A DNA stretch of 61,041 nucleotides from Daldinia sp. FL1419. Taxonomy: Eukaryota; Ascomycota; Sordariomycetes; Xylariales; Hypoxylaceae. Within the stretch, counting starts at the first letter, position 1, and every line of letters starts with the position of its first letter. The notes beneath the pieces are model-generated. The model was not told the DNA's origin. It did not search any database and was given only the letters and a program-made list of their open reading frames with translations. The stretch is from contig MU623510.1 of NCBI GenBank assembly GCA_025201765.1, positions 1 to 61,041 of the forward strand. Direction: 5' to 3'. Of this stretch, positions 23,690 through 34,649 are shown one piece after another. The position numbers and the translations under genes were made by a program.

Positions 23690-24719
23690 GATGCTAAATG
23701 TAGTAATGAGATTTACTACATAAGGTGATATAAGCTGTAGGAGTTATCTACATTGAAAAAGAGTCTATAAAATCGTGAACCTTAACATCTATTTATCTTG
23801 ATAATCTAACCTAGGGCTTTGACATCTAAGCGATGACGAAGAGGCTTATCATTAGATGCTCCACCAACACCGGCCTTCCAGATTAAGTGTTGAGTTGCAG
23901 ATGCCGGCTCGGCCGCGTTGACCGGTTTTGTCTAGCGGGGATGTAGGGAATGGTAAGGAATGTATGTTAGAGGCATTTTTAAGACATGCTGCGATAACGC
24001 CTCAGCTCACATCTAGCTCGCTTCTAGCTCGCTTCCATCCGCCAAGTGATGGTGATAATGACTTACATCTGCGGCTTATTTATCACAGCGTTATTTAATT
24101 CGACGGTACCTGCGGTTATACGTATTTCATGCAACAATGGAGTCGGGTGCTACCTTATCTCGCATAAGGTTCCTGTTGCTTCTCCCTTTCTAGACGGGAT
24201 CATCGTTTGCTATCGAGAACGGCTAGCTGAGGAGGGGCATGGCGAAAAGAAGGACTAATCGGAGTTGTCAAGGATGAGTTGTACTCAACCTCTATTGCCT
24301 TTTTCGTAGTATTTTTAATATAAGTCCCACCATCGTGGCGGGTCTATCAACCGAGACATGTGCGTTTGACTCTTAAAAGTCTCACAATACAATATGGGTC
24401 TTACTTTATTCTGTCTGCTGTTATCCAAGCCTCATACTGTAAACCAACATCATCGGAGTTTTCTGGTTTCTGATAGGTAGCTCCAACAGCTGAAGCTGTG
24501 AATAAGTTCTGAGTCTCCCATGAAGAACGGGGTTTCCGAAGTTGAAATAACCATCTAAATGCTCAATTGCACGTTAACTGTAAAATGACTATGATTCAGG
24601 TCAAGTAGTAAGCTCCCCTCTTCCGATGCTGCATAGGTACCTATGGAGTTGAGAAAGCTAAAGTGGATATAGGTGAGAAGAAAAAAGAAAAAAGAAAAAA
24701 GAAAATGTATGGCTGACTT
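23690..24719. other. 1-kb intergenic region
   Basis: Holds the probable promoter of the purine permease gene and the 3' region of the RTA1-like gene. A short ORF at 24,046-24,258 shows no family features. A purine run of repeated GAAAAAA units occurs at about 24,677-24,705, near the RTA1-like stop codon. Confidence 0.4.
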
Positions 24720-25892
24720 CTACACCAACTCTACGGGCCGCGCCGCATCCCCACTCGCGTCAGTCTCTTGAGACATATTACCCTTTGACTTCGGCCCACG
24801 GTATGCGCCTAGCGTCAATACAGAAAGCATTTTGACACCAAAAGACTGCGGATCGTCAACTTTCTCTGCTGTTATTTCCGTCAGTCCGTCGCGAGAGAGG
24901 TATGTCAAAGGATCGACCGGGAGGAAACGACTCGGGTGAAAGACATTCCACATGAGCATGTTAACCAGCATGAGGAGCGCCTCAAATACGTAAAAAGGCC
25001 ATTCGGTATTGGCCACGGCCTCGACGGAGTGTTCCACGGCGCGGTAGATCGTTCGCATCAGGATTAGTCCCATACTCACGTATAGAGTGGTGAGAGGGCG
25101 TCGGATGCCCTCGGCCCCCGCGATGCCAGCCCGCACGCAGCGCCGGTGGAAAGATCCGGCGAGGACTACGAAGAACATGATGATGGCGAGCTGAAGAGCC
25201 AAAGCAGCCCACATCAGGGAAGTGCCTGTCTCGGGGTCGCTTTTCGGGTTCGCTATAAACGAAGAGGCGACGCCATTTATGCACTCTATTATGATGGAGA
25301 GAAAGGCGAACGTCGAAAGCACCGTGCTCGGCTCCATTGGGGAGAAATATGGTACATAATAGAAAACCCGGGCGAGGATCTCATAGTTGACGAGAGACAG
25401 AAGTGGTCTAGAAGACGATCTCGTTAGTTAGCTCTGTCTCTCTATTTCACCGAAGCGGTATAGGTAAGGAAGTGTCGTGAGACGTACGGGCTGACGTAGA
25501 TGAGAGCGACGCTCACGACAAACGGACCCAGCTGATCCCAGTTGCCGAATGCGCCGTTGACTCTAAATGCGAAACCGATGACGTAGAGTAAACCGGCAGC
25601 GACGAAAAGTCCTGTAACCCTGAAGAATTTGTTGCGGCTAAGATTGCGGGGGGACATCGGTCAGCATCAAGATGGAATCAACGCGGGTGGTGAAGGCTAC
25701 TCACTAGCATTGCCAAAAATGTATCGCCGCTGATATAAAGAAGGCCACAGTAAATATAATAGCCGCAGCCCTATTAGGGGCATATATCCAAAAGTTGATG
25801 CCCGCTATATTAGAGAAAAGAATCATCAGTTAAGCTATGAGCCTGCGGGAAGTGTTTGCGACAACGTATAACATACCGTAAGGATTGGCCAT
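24720..25892 (-). CDS. RTA1-like seven-helix membrane protein
   Basis: Four exons, complement(join(24,720-25,407, 25,488-25,637, 25,705-25,804, 25,877-25,892)), give about 317 residues. The first exon is only 16 nt (MANPY plus one base). Introns are 72, 67 and 80 nt with GTATGT, GTGAGT and GTACGT donors. The joined protein reads MANPYAGINFWIYAPNRAAA, then AAIHFWQCYRNKFFRVT, then YVSPPLLSLVNYEILARVF, then SPMEPSTVLSTFAFLSIIIE. These are blocks typical of the fungal RTA1 family (RTA1, RSB1, PUG1 in yeast), linked to lipid translocation or toxicant resistance. About seven hydrophobic segments are visible. The C-terminal cytosolic tail is charged and low in hydrophobicity. Substrate unknown. Exons 1-3 are easily missed because a Met codon opens the large last exon. 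Confidence 0.88.
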
Positions 25893-27349
25893 GGCCGTAT
25901 AGTATAAAATAACTATCAAAGAGTTTTTTCCTGTTTCAACGCTTCGTCTACTCTCGACTTATGGTTTAAACTTCGTCTGGGGAGTTGTATCGAGGATCCG
26001 GTTGCGGTGTTGGGCCTTTTTTTCTCCCCGAAATAATAGACAATACTCAGCAGCCGACAACTACACGATACAAAACGAGTAATCCTATGTATCTCTAGAA
26101 AGACTTAACCTTATCAAATATAACCAAGTTTATTCGGCCTACGATAAGTCGGCGCGACCGCCCGAAGCCGCGTATTTGGGCACCGCCACCATGGACTCCG
26201 GGTCCCTAGGCCGCCGAAGTGCCAGCTAAGGTGGTCTGATTGAAGTCACTTCACCACTTAAAAGTCTTTCGAAACGAAGAGTATTTCCTGGTTTCGTACT
26301 TCATTCCACTCATAACTGCTGTTTACAGGAGGCCATTTATCGAAACAGGTGTTGTGCTTGCAGCGCATATAGGAAGGATGCTTTTGAGTGGATATATATC
26401 GTATAGGGGCAATCGAAGACTATCACGTATTAGGTATAATCAACCATACCAAGGCGCCAAGATCTAAGTGATTGTATACGGCATGGTGTTAATTTTTGTT
26501 CTAGGTATGGGATATGACACGTACGTAACTAGGCAAATATACTCAGAAGTCACTCGATAGACGTCCAACCCGCCCGGTAGGGCCGGGCCTGTGACACAAG
26601 CAACCAACCGTTGAGAATACATCCAGGTGCTATAGGGAACCGATCTCGCAAACATATTAAGTCGCATGATGCCTAGACACGTACTTCGTAAGAGTGATAT
26701 AAGAATAGGGGGAGTATCATACGTAGGTATAGAGAGCTCAGTCAGTTCATTCGTAATGATATCGAGGAAAAGCTGGAATCATTCGCCGTAATAGCATCTT
26801 AGAGGGTCGCTAAGTTTTAAGATTGTATTGTACCCTCGATACTATGGCCTTAAGCATATTCCCTTCCCCCTAACACCGACATCATAAGGGAAATTTAGAT
26901 TGGCATTATCTTGATACGCATGCCGTCAGTATATGTATCCTATTTGTTCAGTTGCCAGGAGAGACTAGGTTTTGCATCAATGTACTACCTATTTGGAGAA
27001 ATGAGCTTGATATTGATCCCGGTTTTAACACGCAAGAAAGGGAAATGAAAAGTGGTAGTTATAAAGTTTTATAAACAGTAAAAGTTCCTATGGAACTCCC
27101 CAATAAACAGAAAATGACGAAATGAAAAAGCCATGTATCATAAGTGATCGATCGATATCACCTCCGCGATCAAGTATCAGCTAGATAATATCTATAACCT
27201 CGGTATGGATAGCATGTAAATTAACGACGTTGAATTTGCCTGTTGCAATCGCCCTTTGAAAGAGAGGGATTATCTGCGCGTTCTGAAATGTTTGAACTTG
27301 ATTTGATAAGATTCCAAGTGATAGCCAGCTAGAGAAACCAACCTATCCA
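25893..27349. other. 1.4-kb intergenic region
   Basis: Contains the promoter side of the RTA1-like gene. ORFs at 26,240-26,467 (+) and 26,464-26,667 (-) abut but have no family features. No RNA gene or repeat recognised. Confidence 0.4.
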
Positions 27350-27880
27350 TCACGACCTTCGGGGTAAGTTTTCCAAAAATTGAGCCAGGAGCGGTTCAAC
27401 CAGTGAAGGACTGTGTTTTTGCGCGCTGTTTATAAGATGACCGTCATTCGCTATGGCTTCTAGAGAGAGTATCTCATCGAGCAGTAATCTGTCTCCGTGC
27501 TCTACCACAATGCGCGCTGCGGACTCGAGTCCGAAGCGGCTTATTTCACCATCTCCTGATCTGACAAAATACAAAAACAAGTCCTTGCGCCCTAGTTCTA
27601 ATGTTCGTTCTAAATATTGCTCTAGGGAGTTAGTATGAGTACGAAGGGTCTTCAAAATTTCGTTGGTGATTGGATCATCACCGTATTCTAAAGCAACCTC
27701 TAGAAGCTCTTCTTCATCCATACTGTATATCACTGCCCTTAAATGTTCAAACTCCGTGATGGCATTAACGAATTCTTGCTTCTTTCTTTAAAACGCTATT
27801 TTCGATAGCTCACCCACGACTACCGATTCCTTTCCATTCCAGGCAGCAGTACCAACCGCCAAGAGCCTCAAGCGATATCA
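27350..27880 (-). pseudogene. Possible decaying gene for a helical-repeat protein
   Basis: An open stretch of 127 codons (27,350-27,733, -) encodes an acidic helical protein with repeated units such as EEELLEVALEYGDDPITNEI and ESAARIVVEHGDRLLLDEIL, reminiscent of ankyrin-like solenoids without a clear consensus. Coding-like sequence continues upstream in the same frame (QEFVNAITEFEHLRAV, and further up LLAVGTAAWNGKESVVVGEL) but is broken by TAA at 27,788-27,790 and TGA at 27,878-27,880. Each could derive from CAA or CGA by one transition. An intron could alternatively remove the first stop, so inactivation is not proven. It lies 600 bp from the intact MITE. Function not recognised. Confidence 0.4.
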
Positions 27881-27922
27881 TTAAAACCACGACTTGAAGC
27901 AGTATTCATCGCATTAGGCAGG

Positions 27923-28219
27923 TTAAAAGTAGGGCTTCCGTGACCATCCAAGGTAAGACCAAAATCGGGGTCCAGGTCTAGTAATCTCGGACCGTATAAC
28001 CTCATTCTTATCCAAGAAATTTATAGTGCCAGCAGCCGGTATATTCTCGGGGGCTACGGATCCATTGACAACGGACGCAATCAATCTACCATAAAAACGA
28101 GCCTCAAGTATTGCATTGTCTGGTAGCGTGTCGAGCGTGCACCATTCCTCTCCAGCCAAGGTTTCTGAAGAGCAAAGTTCAGTAATGGTCTGGAAGGATA
28201 TATGACTGACAGAGGCCAA
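27923..28219 (-). CDS. Short hypothetical ORF (98 codons) next to the MITE
   Basis: The open frame begins MASVSHISFQTITELCSSET and contains LPDNAILEARFYGRLIASVV, ending in WSRKPYF. Composition is protein-like, with amphipathic segments and no low complexity, but no family is recognised. It is in the same orientation as the broken ORF just downstream and could be the 5' part of the same former gene. No convincing splice donor near its end was found. The upstream 130 bp to the MITE contain no obvious promoter element. Confidence 0.35.
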   Translation of the reverse strand: MASVSHISFQTITELCSSETLAGEEWCTLDTLPDNAILEARFYGRLIASVVNGSVAPENIPAAGTINFLDKNEVIRSEITRPGPRFWSYLGWSRKPYF

Positions 28220-28346
28220 GTTTATAACTATATAAACTGATACTAGGAAAAGTTGCCAGTGTCGACCAGGCTACAGCCCAAATTTCGACCCAAATGAAGG
28301 CATCTAGGCAAATGCCAGGCTAAGCCTTGAAGCCCCTTATTGGGTA

Positions 28347-28941
28347 CGGTGGCCCATTAGTGCAAAACCGACAAAACCAAAAACGCAGATGAAAATTCAT
28401 CCGATTTATAGTATGCGCTATAATTATAGCGTATTAGTACGCTAAAGCCCCTATAACTACAGCGCTTTTTAGTGGACCATGCGCTATAAGTACAGTAATT
28501 AAAATATAAGAGTGTTGATTGGTCAATTGAGATTTAACCTTAAATTGACCTTATGGATATTTCTTTGGAGAGCGCTATATTTATAGTAGATACTTTCACT
28601 AAATCCACTATAGTTACAGGGGGCTTAGTGCTATTATTTACTTAAGTTATAGCGCATTTAATAAGTACTTACAAAATTTTTGTTGCCTCCAAAATGCCCT
28701 ATATTTATAGCGGCCTTAGTACTCTTATGTACTGTAATTACAGCGGGTTTAGTGAGTTCTCGGAGACTTTTTAATAACCACTAAAATATAACGTACTAAT
28801 CACTAAAACTCGCTGTAATTATAGAGGGTCTAGCGCACCTCTGCGCTATAATTATAGCGTACCCCTGCAGGGAATCTGACCAATCGGACGAATTTTTATT
28901 TGCGTTTTTAGTTTTGTCGGTTTTGCACTAATGGTGCACCG
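28347..28941. mobile_element. Intact MITE, 595 bp, TA target duplication, ~58-bp terminal inverted repeats
   Basis: The left end CGGTGGCCCATTAGTGCAAA (from 28,347) and the right end reversed, CGGTGCACCATTAGTGCAAA (to 28,941), form imperfect terminal inverted repeats of about 58 bp. They include the shared block AACCGACAAAAC and run to a TCCGA/TCCGA inner limit. TA dinucleotides flank it at 28,345-28,346 and 28,942-28,943, as for Tc1/mariner-type insertions. There is no coding capacity. The interior holds about eight variants of a short palindromic unit, GCGCTATAATTATAGCG. A partial copy is at 9,605-10,005. Any transposase must act in trans. Unlike that copy, this one is not AT-shifted. Confidence 0.88.
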
Positions 28942-29619
28942 TATATTGGGGTCGATTTGCAGCGGTCGCATCAGGTTTCGCCGTCTGGTTTTACAATCGG
29001 ATTTTTGCTATCAGGTTTTCGGAGATTTAATGTTCATTCCGCTCCAATCGCTTAGTACGACTCGTAGAATTTAATGATACGATAAAGCCAATGAAGCTAT
29101 GGGGAAGCCTCTGAGTACTCCCCTTTCGGGGTAAACGTGATCGGTACAATGTACTTGATTCTCAGCCTCAAGCGATCAAGTTATGCGGTAGGATACGATA
29201 GCTCTCAAACTCGTGTAACCCGAGCCTTTTTCATAAGACAATTTATAGTATAATCCTGAAGAAAATACACGCAATGGATACACCATACCATATGGAAACT
29301 GAACGCCGAAGTGCTAATAATAGATATCCGCCTCCCAGGCACCTAGATACTCTAAAACGATTGTAGTGGCATTACCTGGACCCTCAACTAGAGTTCAGGT
29401 TCCGTGGAGCATATCTCAGAACGTAAAATAGTCCTCTAGGGTATGTGTCCTGTGTATGAGTAGTGCCTAGATATGTATAAAGCAATCAATGAGAACGATC
29501 TTTTTAGGATTCAAACAAGTTCTTTATTTGCCTCTGTCTTCATAATATATATTACCAAACACTTTCCAGTTGAGAGCGCTAGAAGAACATATCCAAGCCA
29601 CATTATTAAAATTTTAACC
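28942..29619. other. Intergenic region right of the MITE
   Basis: No gene recognised. It ends in the probable promoter and leader of the small spliced gene at 29,620. An upstream Met codon in the same frame at 29,473 exists but has a poorer context. Confidence 0.4.
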
Positions 29620-29905
29620 ATGGCGTCGTCTCTAAAGGATCAACAAACTCAGGTGTCAGGAGCATCTAGCAGGCACGTGTCCCTATTATCATACGTAAGT
29701 CAGGAGTTAACCCAGTCCTAGCCAACAAGGTCAACAAGGCCAACATCAGCGCTATTCTCTGCAAGAATTTCTTCGCGCCGAGCCAACCGTGTCCGAGCGA
29801 CTCTCTGGGTTCGTCCCGTCTAAGAAAGGCGAGAGAAGTCACGATGGTAAAGCCGAGGAGGCGATTAGGAAGTTCGAAAGTGCCTGGAACAATGCGGGAA
29901 AATAA
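29620..29905 (+). CDS. Small spliced hypothetical protein (about 76 residues)
   Basis: Proposed exons are 29,620-29,694 and 29,750-29,905. The start has a strong context (AACCATGGCG). The donor is TAC/GTAAGT and the acceptor CATCAG, giving a 55-nt intron in phase 0. The product starts MASSLKDQQTQVSGASSRHV and continues RYSLQEFLRAEPTVSERLSG, ending in a charged helical tail, KAEEAIRKFESAW. Other acceptors a few bases upstream (AACAAG) would shift the frame. The chosen one gives the longest protein-like tail. No membrane segment or signal peptide. Family not recognised; a small conserved fungal regulator is possible but unsupported. Confidence 0.5.
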
Positions 29906-31147
29906 ACTTATTGCCGGAGCTTCCAAGGGGTGATTGACGTGGCATGGAGGTTCACTCTTAGCAATGTCGAGATTAGGATAGAAGAAAAAGTGAACATGCC
30001 CTCATCAATAAATGCCTGGTGGCTTTATTAGACTACGTCGTCTTAGAAACTTATGGGTAACTAAGGGATGGATCCGGGGCTTAGTTACTAACCTATACAC
30101 GATCTTTCGGGGGTTAAATTCTAAAACTTGAATAATCAATCATTGTTATTATCAAACTTGCGGAGATGCCTGTCTGATAGATGATACCAACATAGTGAAA
30201 CCATTGTGCTATTGCCTAACCTAGGTACCTAGGTAGTTACGTTCATGTCTCAAGGCCCCCAGTTTAACGAATCGCAGCATAGGCTCCTGGTTAAAGAAGT
30301 GAAGTGCCCTTTCTGATATGTCCGATAACTAAGTATTTCTCAGCTTCGTTGCATTATATGATTTCACTTCGTGTAATAAAGATCTGGGCAGCCCCCTTTT
30401 CTAGACGAGCGTATATGCGTTTTCCCAATCGATAGAAAGAGAGGCCTTCGGCCACTCCGCTCAGAAGCCAAGGGTTATCCGGTCCCACTATTAGACACAG
30501 GACGGTCCCTGGATGATTGTATAATAGATAGGACGCATGTTTTTTTAGTAAGTTCTATACTAGCACCGAAAGGTCCTACTCTTCTCATTGGAAGCGCTTT
30601 ACCTATAGCACGACGCTGACGTGGTTATGACATTGGGCTTTAATATATCGCTGGCGCTAAGGATGCTTATGGTATATCTTAAGTTTACCGTATGGACCAG
30701 ATGTACGATGACTTATACCGTTTTGGGAGAAAATCTACCAAGTAAGCTGCAACTGCAGGCCAAAGAAAAACGACACTGTCAGGTACCGCCAAAAATAGTT
30801 AAACACCACCCCATACTAATTTTAGCAAGGGAGTGTCGAATTATCGAAAGACTTACATCTCCACCAGGATGGTAAACCATAGCGGCCTCCACTGGCTCCA
30901 GTATGCCGTGAAGTATGGAGTGCGGTACATGTGGCAGGGGTTTTACTTACCCCTACTACCATAATACATCAATACGTCTTGCATCTTATAAATTACGTGA
31001 GAAGGACACCGTCGGCGTCTAGCTTTTCTTCATTTATAATCTTTGCTGTCTTTAAGTCGGGCTATGATTTAGTACCAAGCTTGAATCCTGTAGGGTACAG
31101 CTGCTCTCTTGCTTTTAGCCTGGACTCTCTCCCCTTTCCCTAGGAAG
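29906..31147. other. 1.2-kb intergenic region
   Basis: No gene recognised. Carries a palindromic CCTAGGTACCTAGGTAG cluster near 30,220. ORFs at 30,621-30,875 and 30,931-31,143 look like chance. The last part should contain the promoter of the short-chain dehydrogenase. Confidence 0.4.
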
Positions 31148-32255
31148 ATGGCAGGAAAAGCTCTCGAAGGATTGCTCGCGGGAGTAACTTACCCACCGGT
31201 ACCGCCTAACTGGGGCGCCGACTATTGTACCAATCACTACGATACGTACGACTACATCGATCCCAAGAAGTCTAACTGTATTGGGAAGGCCGTCTTAATA
31301 ACTGGAGGAAATAAGGGTATCGGCAAAGGCATCGCTATATCGTATGCGAAAGCAGGCGCATCACACATCGCAATCACTTCTCGCTCGGACGCCCCGGAAG
31401 TAGTAACAGAGATCGAGAAGAGCGCGACAGATGCTGGGCGGGAGAAACCGGTGGTGGTTGTGCTACGACTAGATGTCACCGATTCGGCTAGTGTGGCAAA
31501 CGCTTCTCAAACCCTAGAGGAGCAATGGCGCCGGCTCGATATATTAGTTAACAATGCAGGTTATCTGTCCAAGTATGACAAGATCCTAGACGGGGACGAG
31601 GAGGGTTGGTGGCGCAATTTCGAAGTCAATGTTCGAGGAGGTTATCTTGTCGCAAAGGCATTCCTACCCCTGATGCTAAAAGGCGGGGACAAGACTATCA
31701 TCAACATATCTTCGACTGGAGTCCATCATTTCCATACCGGTGGAAGTGGTTATCAGATTAGCAAGTTTGCTCTTTTGAGGCTCACCGAGTATCTCATGGC
31801 GGAGTACGCAGATCAGGTAAGTCAGGTCTACGCGTTTCCTTCGAATCGCCTAAACGGTATTCTAACATCGCAGCAGGGCTTACTTACATATTCGATACAT
31901 CCGGGAGGGTAAGTAAAAGCTCCAATGCTAATTATCTAATCGCGGATTCGTTGACTTCTCGCGTGCATAGGGTCGCTACGGATATAACACAGGGTTTACC
32001 AGAAGCAACAAAAGGTACGATATTCGCCTCGACGATTAAATAGGTACCTACCTATTTTCATCGTACTAACAATCAGTAGCATGGCTTAAATGTACACCCG
32101 CCCTAAGTGGTGATACAATAGCTTTCCTCACCAGCCAGAGGCAGGATTGGCTAGCGGGCAGATATCTTACTGCGATGTGGGACATGGCAGAGTTCTTCTC
32201 CAAGAAGGACGAGATTGTCGCAAAAGACGCTTTGAAGATGAGGATGACTTTTTAG
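31148..32255 (+). CDS. Short-chain dehydrogenase/reductase (classical SDR)
   Basis: Four exons, 31,148-31,816, 31,877-31,908, 31,971-32,014 and 32,080-32,255, give about 306 residues. The introns are 60, 62 and 65 nt with GTAAGT, GTAAGT and GTACGA donors. The 60-nt first intron keeps the frame open, so unspliced reading ends early at GG/GTAAGTAA. The acceptor CAGCAG allows two sites differing by one Gln. Motifs: cofactor loop ITGGNKGIGKG (~51-61), NNAG (135-138), active-site Ser in NISSTG (~188-189), YQISK with Y202 and K206, and HPGG in exon 2. The N-terminus (Pro/Tyr-rich, ~45 residues) precedes the Rossmann fold. It is an NAD(P)(H)-dependent oxidoreductase of unknown substrate. An upstream in-frame Met at 31,109 is less likely. 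Confidence 0.88.
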
Positions 32256-32720
32256 AGAACTACAATAAATCAGGATAAGGGAAATGGTTTAGAATAGACT
32301 GGTCGAACGACTTCGACATCTAGAGAACAAGATTGCCCGCCGCTAGATGGAGATTAACACACGATGCGTCGTAATCGCCGTGACCAATTACGAATTAACA
32401 TCTCGTGACTTAACAGAACGGCGAGTGTCAACGGAGCTATGCTATCATATCCGCCATTTAGTCGTCGGCCCATGTGGTACTTGTAGCAGTAGTGGTTGCG
32501 CCATCGAGACTCGCCATTGGTGCGTTGGAATCCTTCTCCGATCAACTTCGGAGCTTCGTAAGCTTAGCGGCGGTAGCACATCGAAGCTCAACCTCCGTCC
32601 CTGTCCGGCGTTGCCGATAATTAGCGAGATCCTAAAAGGTCAAAATCTTACTATAAATTAGAGAATTCAGCCCTTGATAGTCTCCATTGCCTTCAGGTCC
32701 AGTTAACTCATCAGTCAACC
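32256..32720. other. Intergenic region
   Basis: Separates the SDR gene and the TMEM205-like gene, both +. Short ORFs in opposite frames (32,347-32,661; 32,354-32,545) lack family features. No other element recognised. Confidence 0.4.
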
Positions 32721-33337
32721 ATGCCCCCAATGGCTTTCTCGCAACCAGCGTTCTCTCCAGCCATCTTCTTGGCACCCATGCACCTCTTGTCTTATTCCGC
32801 GCTCCTTGGCATGGAGCTGTATCAATCATTCGTTATGACGAAAGTATGTTACCAAGAGTTACCACGGTCTGCGTTTACCACATTGCAAAAACGCATCTTC
32901 CCGCTTTACTTCCGAGCACAGACCCTACTTCTCCTATTAACGGCCGCGACGATCCCTCCCTACGGGCCGATCACGCTGCAGTCCAGCAAGGGCAATTGGA
33001 CACCCTTTGCGGTTGCGGGAGCCACTGCGATTCTAAATTTTACGGTATACGGACCTCGGACGCGGCAGATCATGATCGATCGGATTCACCAAGGTAGGGT
33101 TTATTAAGGGCTAAAGTAGTGGCGTGGTAACGAACCTAGTTAATTGCTAACAAGACTACAGAAACACGGGATGGAAGAAAGTCGAATGATCCAGGTGAAA
33201 TCAGTGACGATATGCGAGCGCTGAATAGGGCGTTTTCACGGAACCATGCGATGAGCATTCATCTGAACCTCATTACAATCGGAGCTACTCTCTGGTGGGG
33301 CGTAAGACTGGCATTACGCTTAGACGTGCAGCCATAA
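32721..33337 (+). CDS. TMEM205-like (DUF4149) membrane protein
   Basis: Two exons, 32,721-33,093 and 33,162-33,337, give about 182 residues. The 68-nt intron (GTAGGG...CTACAG, with TGCTAAC upstream of the acceptor) splits codon 125. Four hydrophobic stretches are visible (AIFLAPMHLLSYSALLGME; TLLLLLTAATI; AVAGATAILNFTVYGP; SIHLNLITIGATLWWG). The FSRNHAMSIHLNLI block near the C-terminus is typical of the TMEM205/DUF4149 family. Its function in fungi is not established. A start slightly upstream in another frame (32,687) is an unrelated overlapping ORF. It lies tail to tail with the medium-chain reductase, 190 bp away. Confidence 0.85.
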
Positions 33338-33527
33338 GAGAATGTAATAGATATGAGATAATATCGGGACAGGCAGACTATTAAGATATAACTGCTTTCT
33401 TTTGTGATGGCGACGTATAAGGACTATTTTAGGTTACTTAGGTTATCTTAATTCAGAGTGATATATAACCCCCTTCACACTGGCCTCTCCATCACATGCG
33501 CCGTGCAAGTACCATTATGCCCGTCCA

Positions 33528-34649
33528 TTAGAGTTCGAGGACCAACTTAGTACCACTAACTCCCGCCTTCAAAGTATCAAGACCCTTATTAACACCATTC
33601 AGACCTCCCTCGAGCACTTGAATATGAGGGCTCGGGACAATATCGCGCTTCTCTAGCCTCTCCTTCAACCAGGTATTAAACATGAACGAGAATTGCTCCG
33701 CCGCTTTCTTTGGATCAGAAGAGGCCGCAACGAACTTGGTCTCGACGTCCGCCGTAAGAACCTCATCAGGACCTATCCGGGGTGCCGAGGCCAAATGGGC
33801 TGGTCCGCTCTTCTTCAACGCCTTCAGGATGTTCTGGCAAGACTGGATGGCGCCTACGGCGTCGTAGCCGTACTGGAATGTGAGGCCGTCTTCTTTGGCT
33901 GCCTTAATGATGGCGTCTTTGACACCGGGCTCCTTATAGTCAAAGACTTTAGTTGCGCCGAGCGTCTTGATGTATTCATGGTGCTTGGAGCTTGCGGTGG
34001 CGTAGACGGTAAAACCAAGGAGCTTGGCACTTTGCACGACCATGCTACCAACGCTGGACTATGGAATCTGACTTTAACATTTTCCTGACACCCATATCTT
34101 CGAAGAGATACTTTTTATATAAAGATGGAACGGATTTAGAGGTTTACTTACGGCAGCGCCCCATACGAGAAGTCCCTGCTTATCACTAGGCGAATAAGAG
34201 GTATCGCGAGGAAGACCAACGGTCTCCCATCCCGACCACGTCGTAGCTACAGCCATGGGAAGGGCAGCGGCTTCATTGAACGAGATATAATCAGGAAGCG
34301 GTGTTGCATTCCTCGCAGGAATGACGGGCCGCTTCTGAAATGCGCCGTAATCGGGATCTCCTTGGGTAAAGTAGGCCTGCGCAAAAGCCGTGACACGAGT
34401 TCCCGGCTTGAAGATGCTAGACACGTTGGACCCAGCCTCAAGCACGACGCCGCCGACGTCTGAGCCGATCACAGCGGGATACTTGGCGATGAAGAAGCCG
34501 AGGTCGCGCATCTTCCAGTCAATGGGGTTCAAAGCGATTGATTTTACGTCGATGAGAAGCTCATCAGGACCAGGCTTGGGAGTTGGCTTCTCCCGGACTT
34601 CGAGCGGCTGTTCCTTGCCGGTAACGAAAGCTGCTAGATGTGTTGCCAT
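33528..34649 (-). CDS. Medium-chain dehydrogenase/reductase (quinone or trans-enoyl reductase-like), copy 1
   Basis: Two exons, complement(join(33,528-34,058, 34,152-34,649)), give about 342 residues. The 93-nt intron (GTAAGT...CCATAG) joins LLVWGAA to SSVGSMVVQSAK, restoring the nucleotide-binding loop. The N-terminal GroES-like domain has PTPKPGPDELLIDVKSIALN and a GSDVGGVV core. The C-terminal half carries the cofactor domain and ends GVSGTKLVLEL. Zinc ligands of classical alcohol dehydrogenases are not seen, which fits the zinc-free enoyl/quinone reductases. Fungal relatives include stand-alone trans-acting enoyl reductases, but no polyketide synthase lies in this window. A related gene lies at 42,999-44,128. 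Probably cytosolic. Confidence 0.88.
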
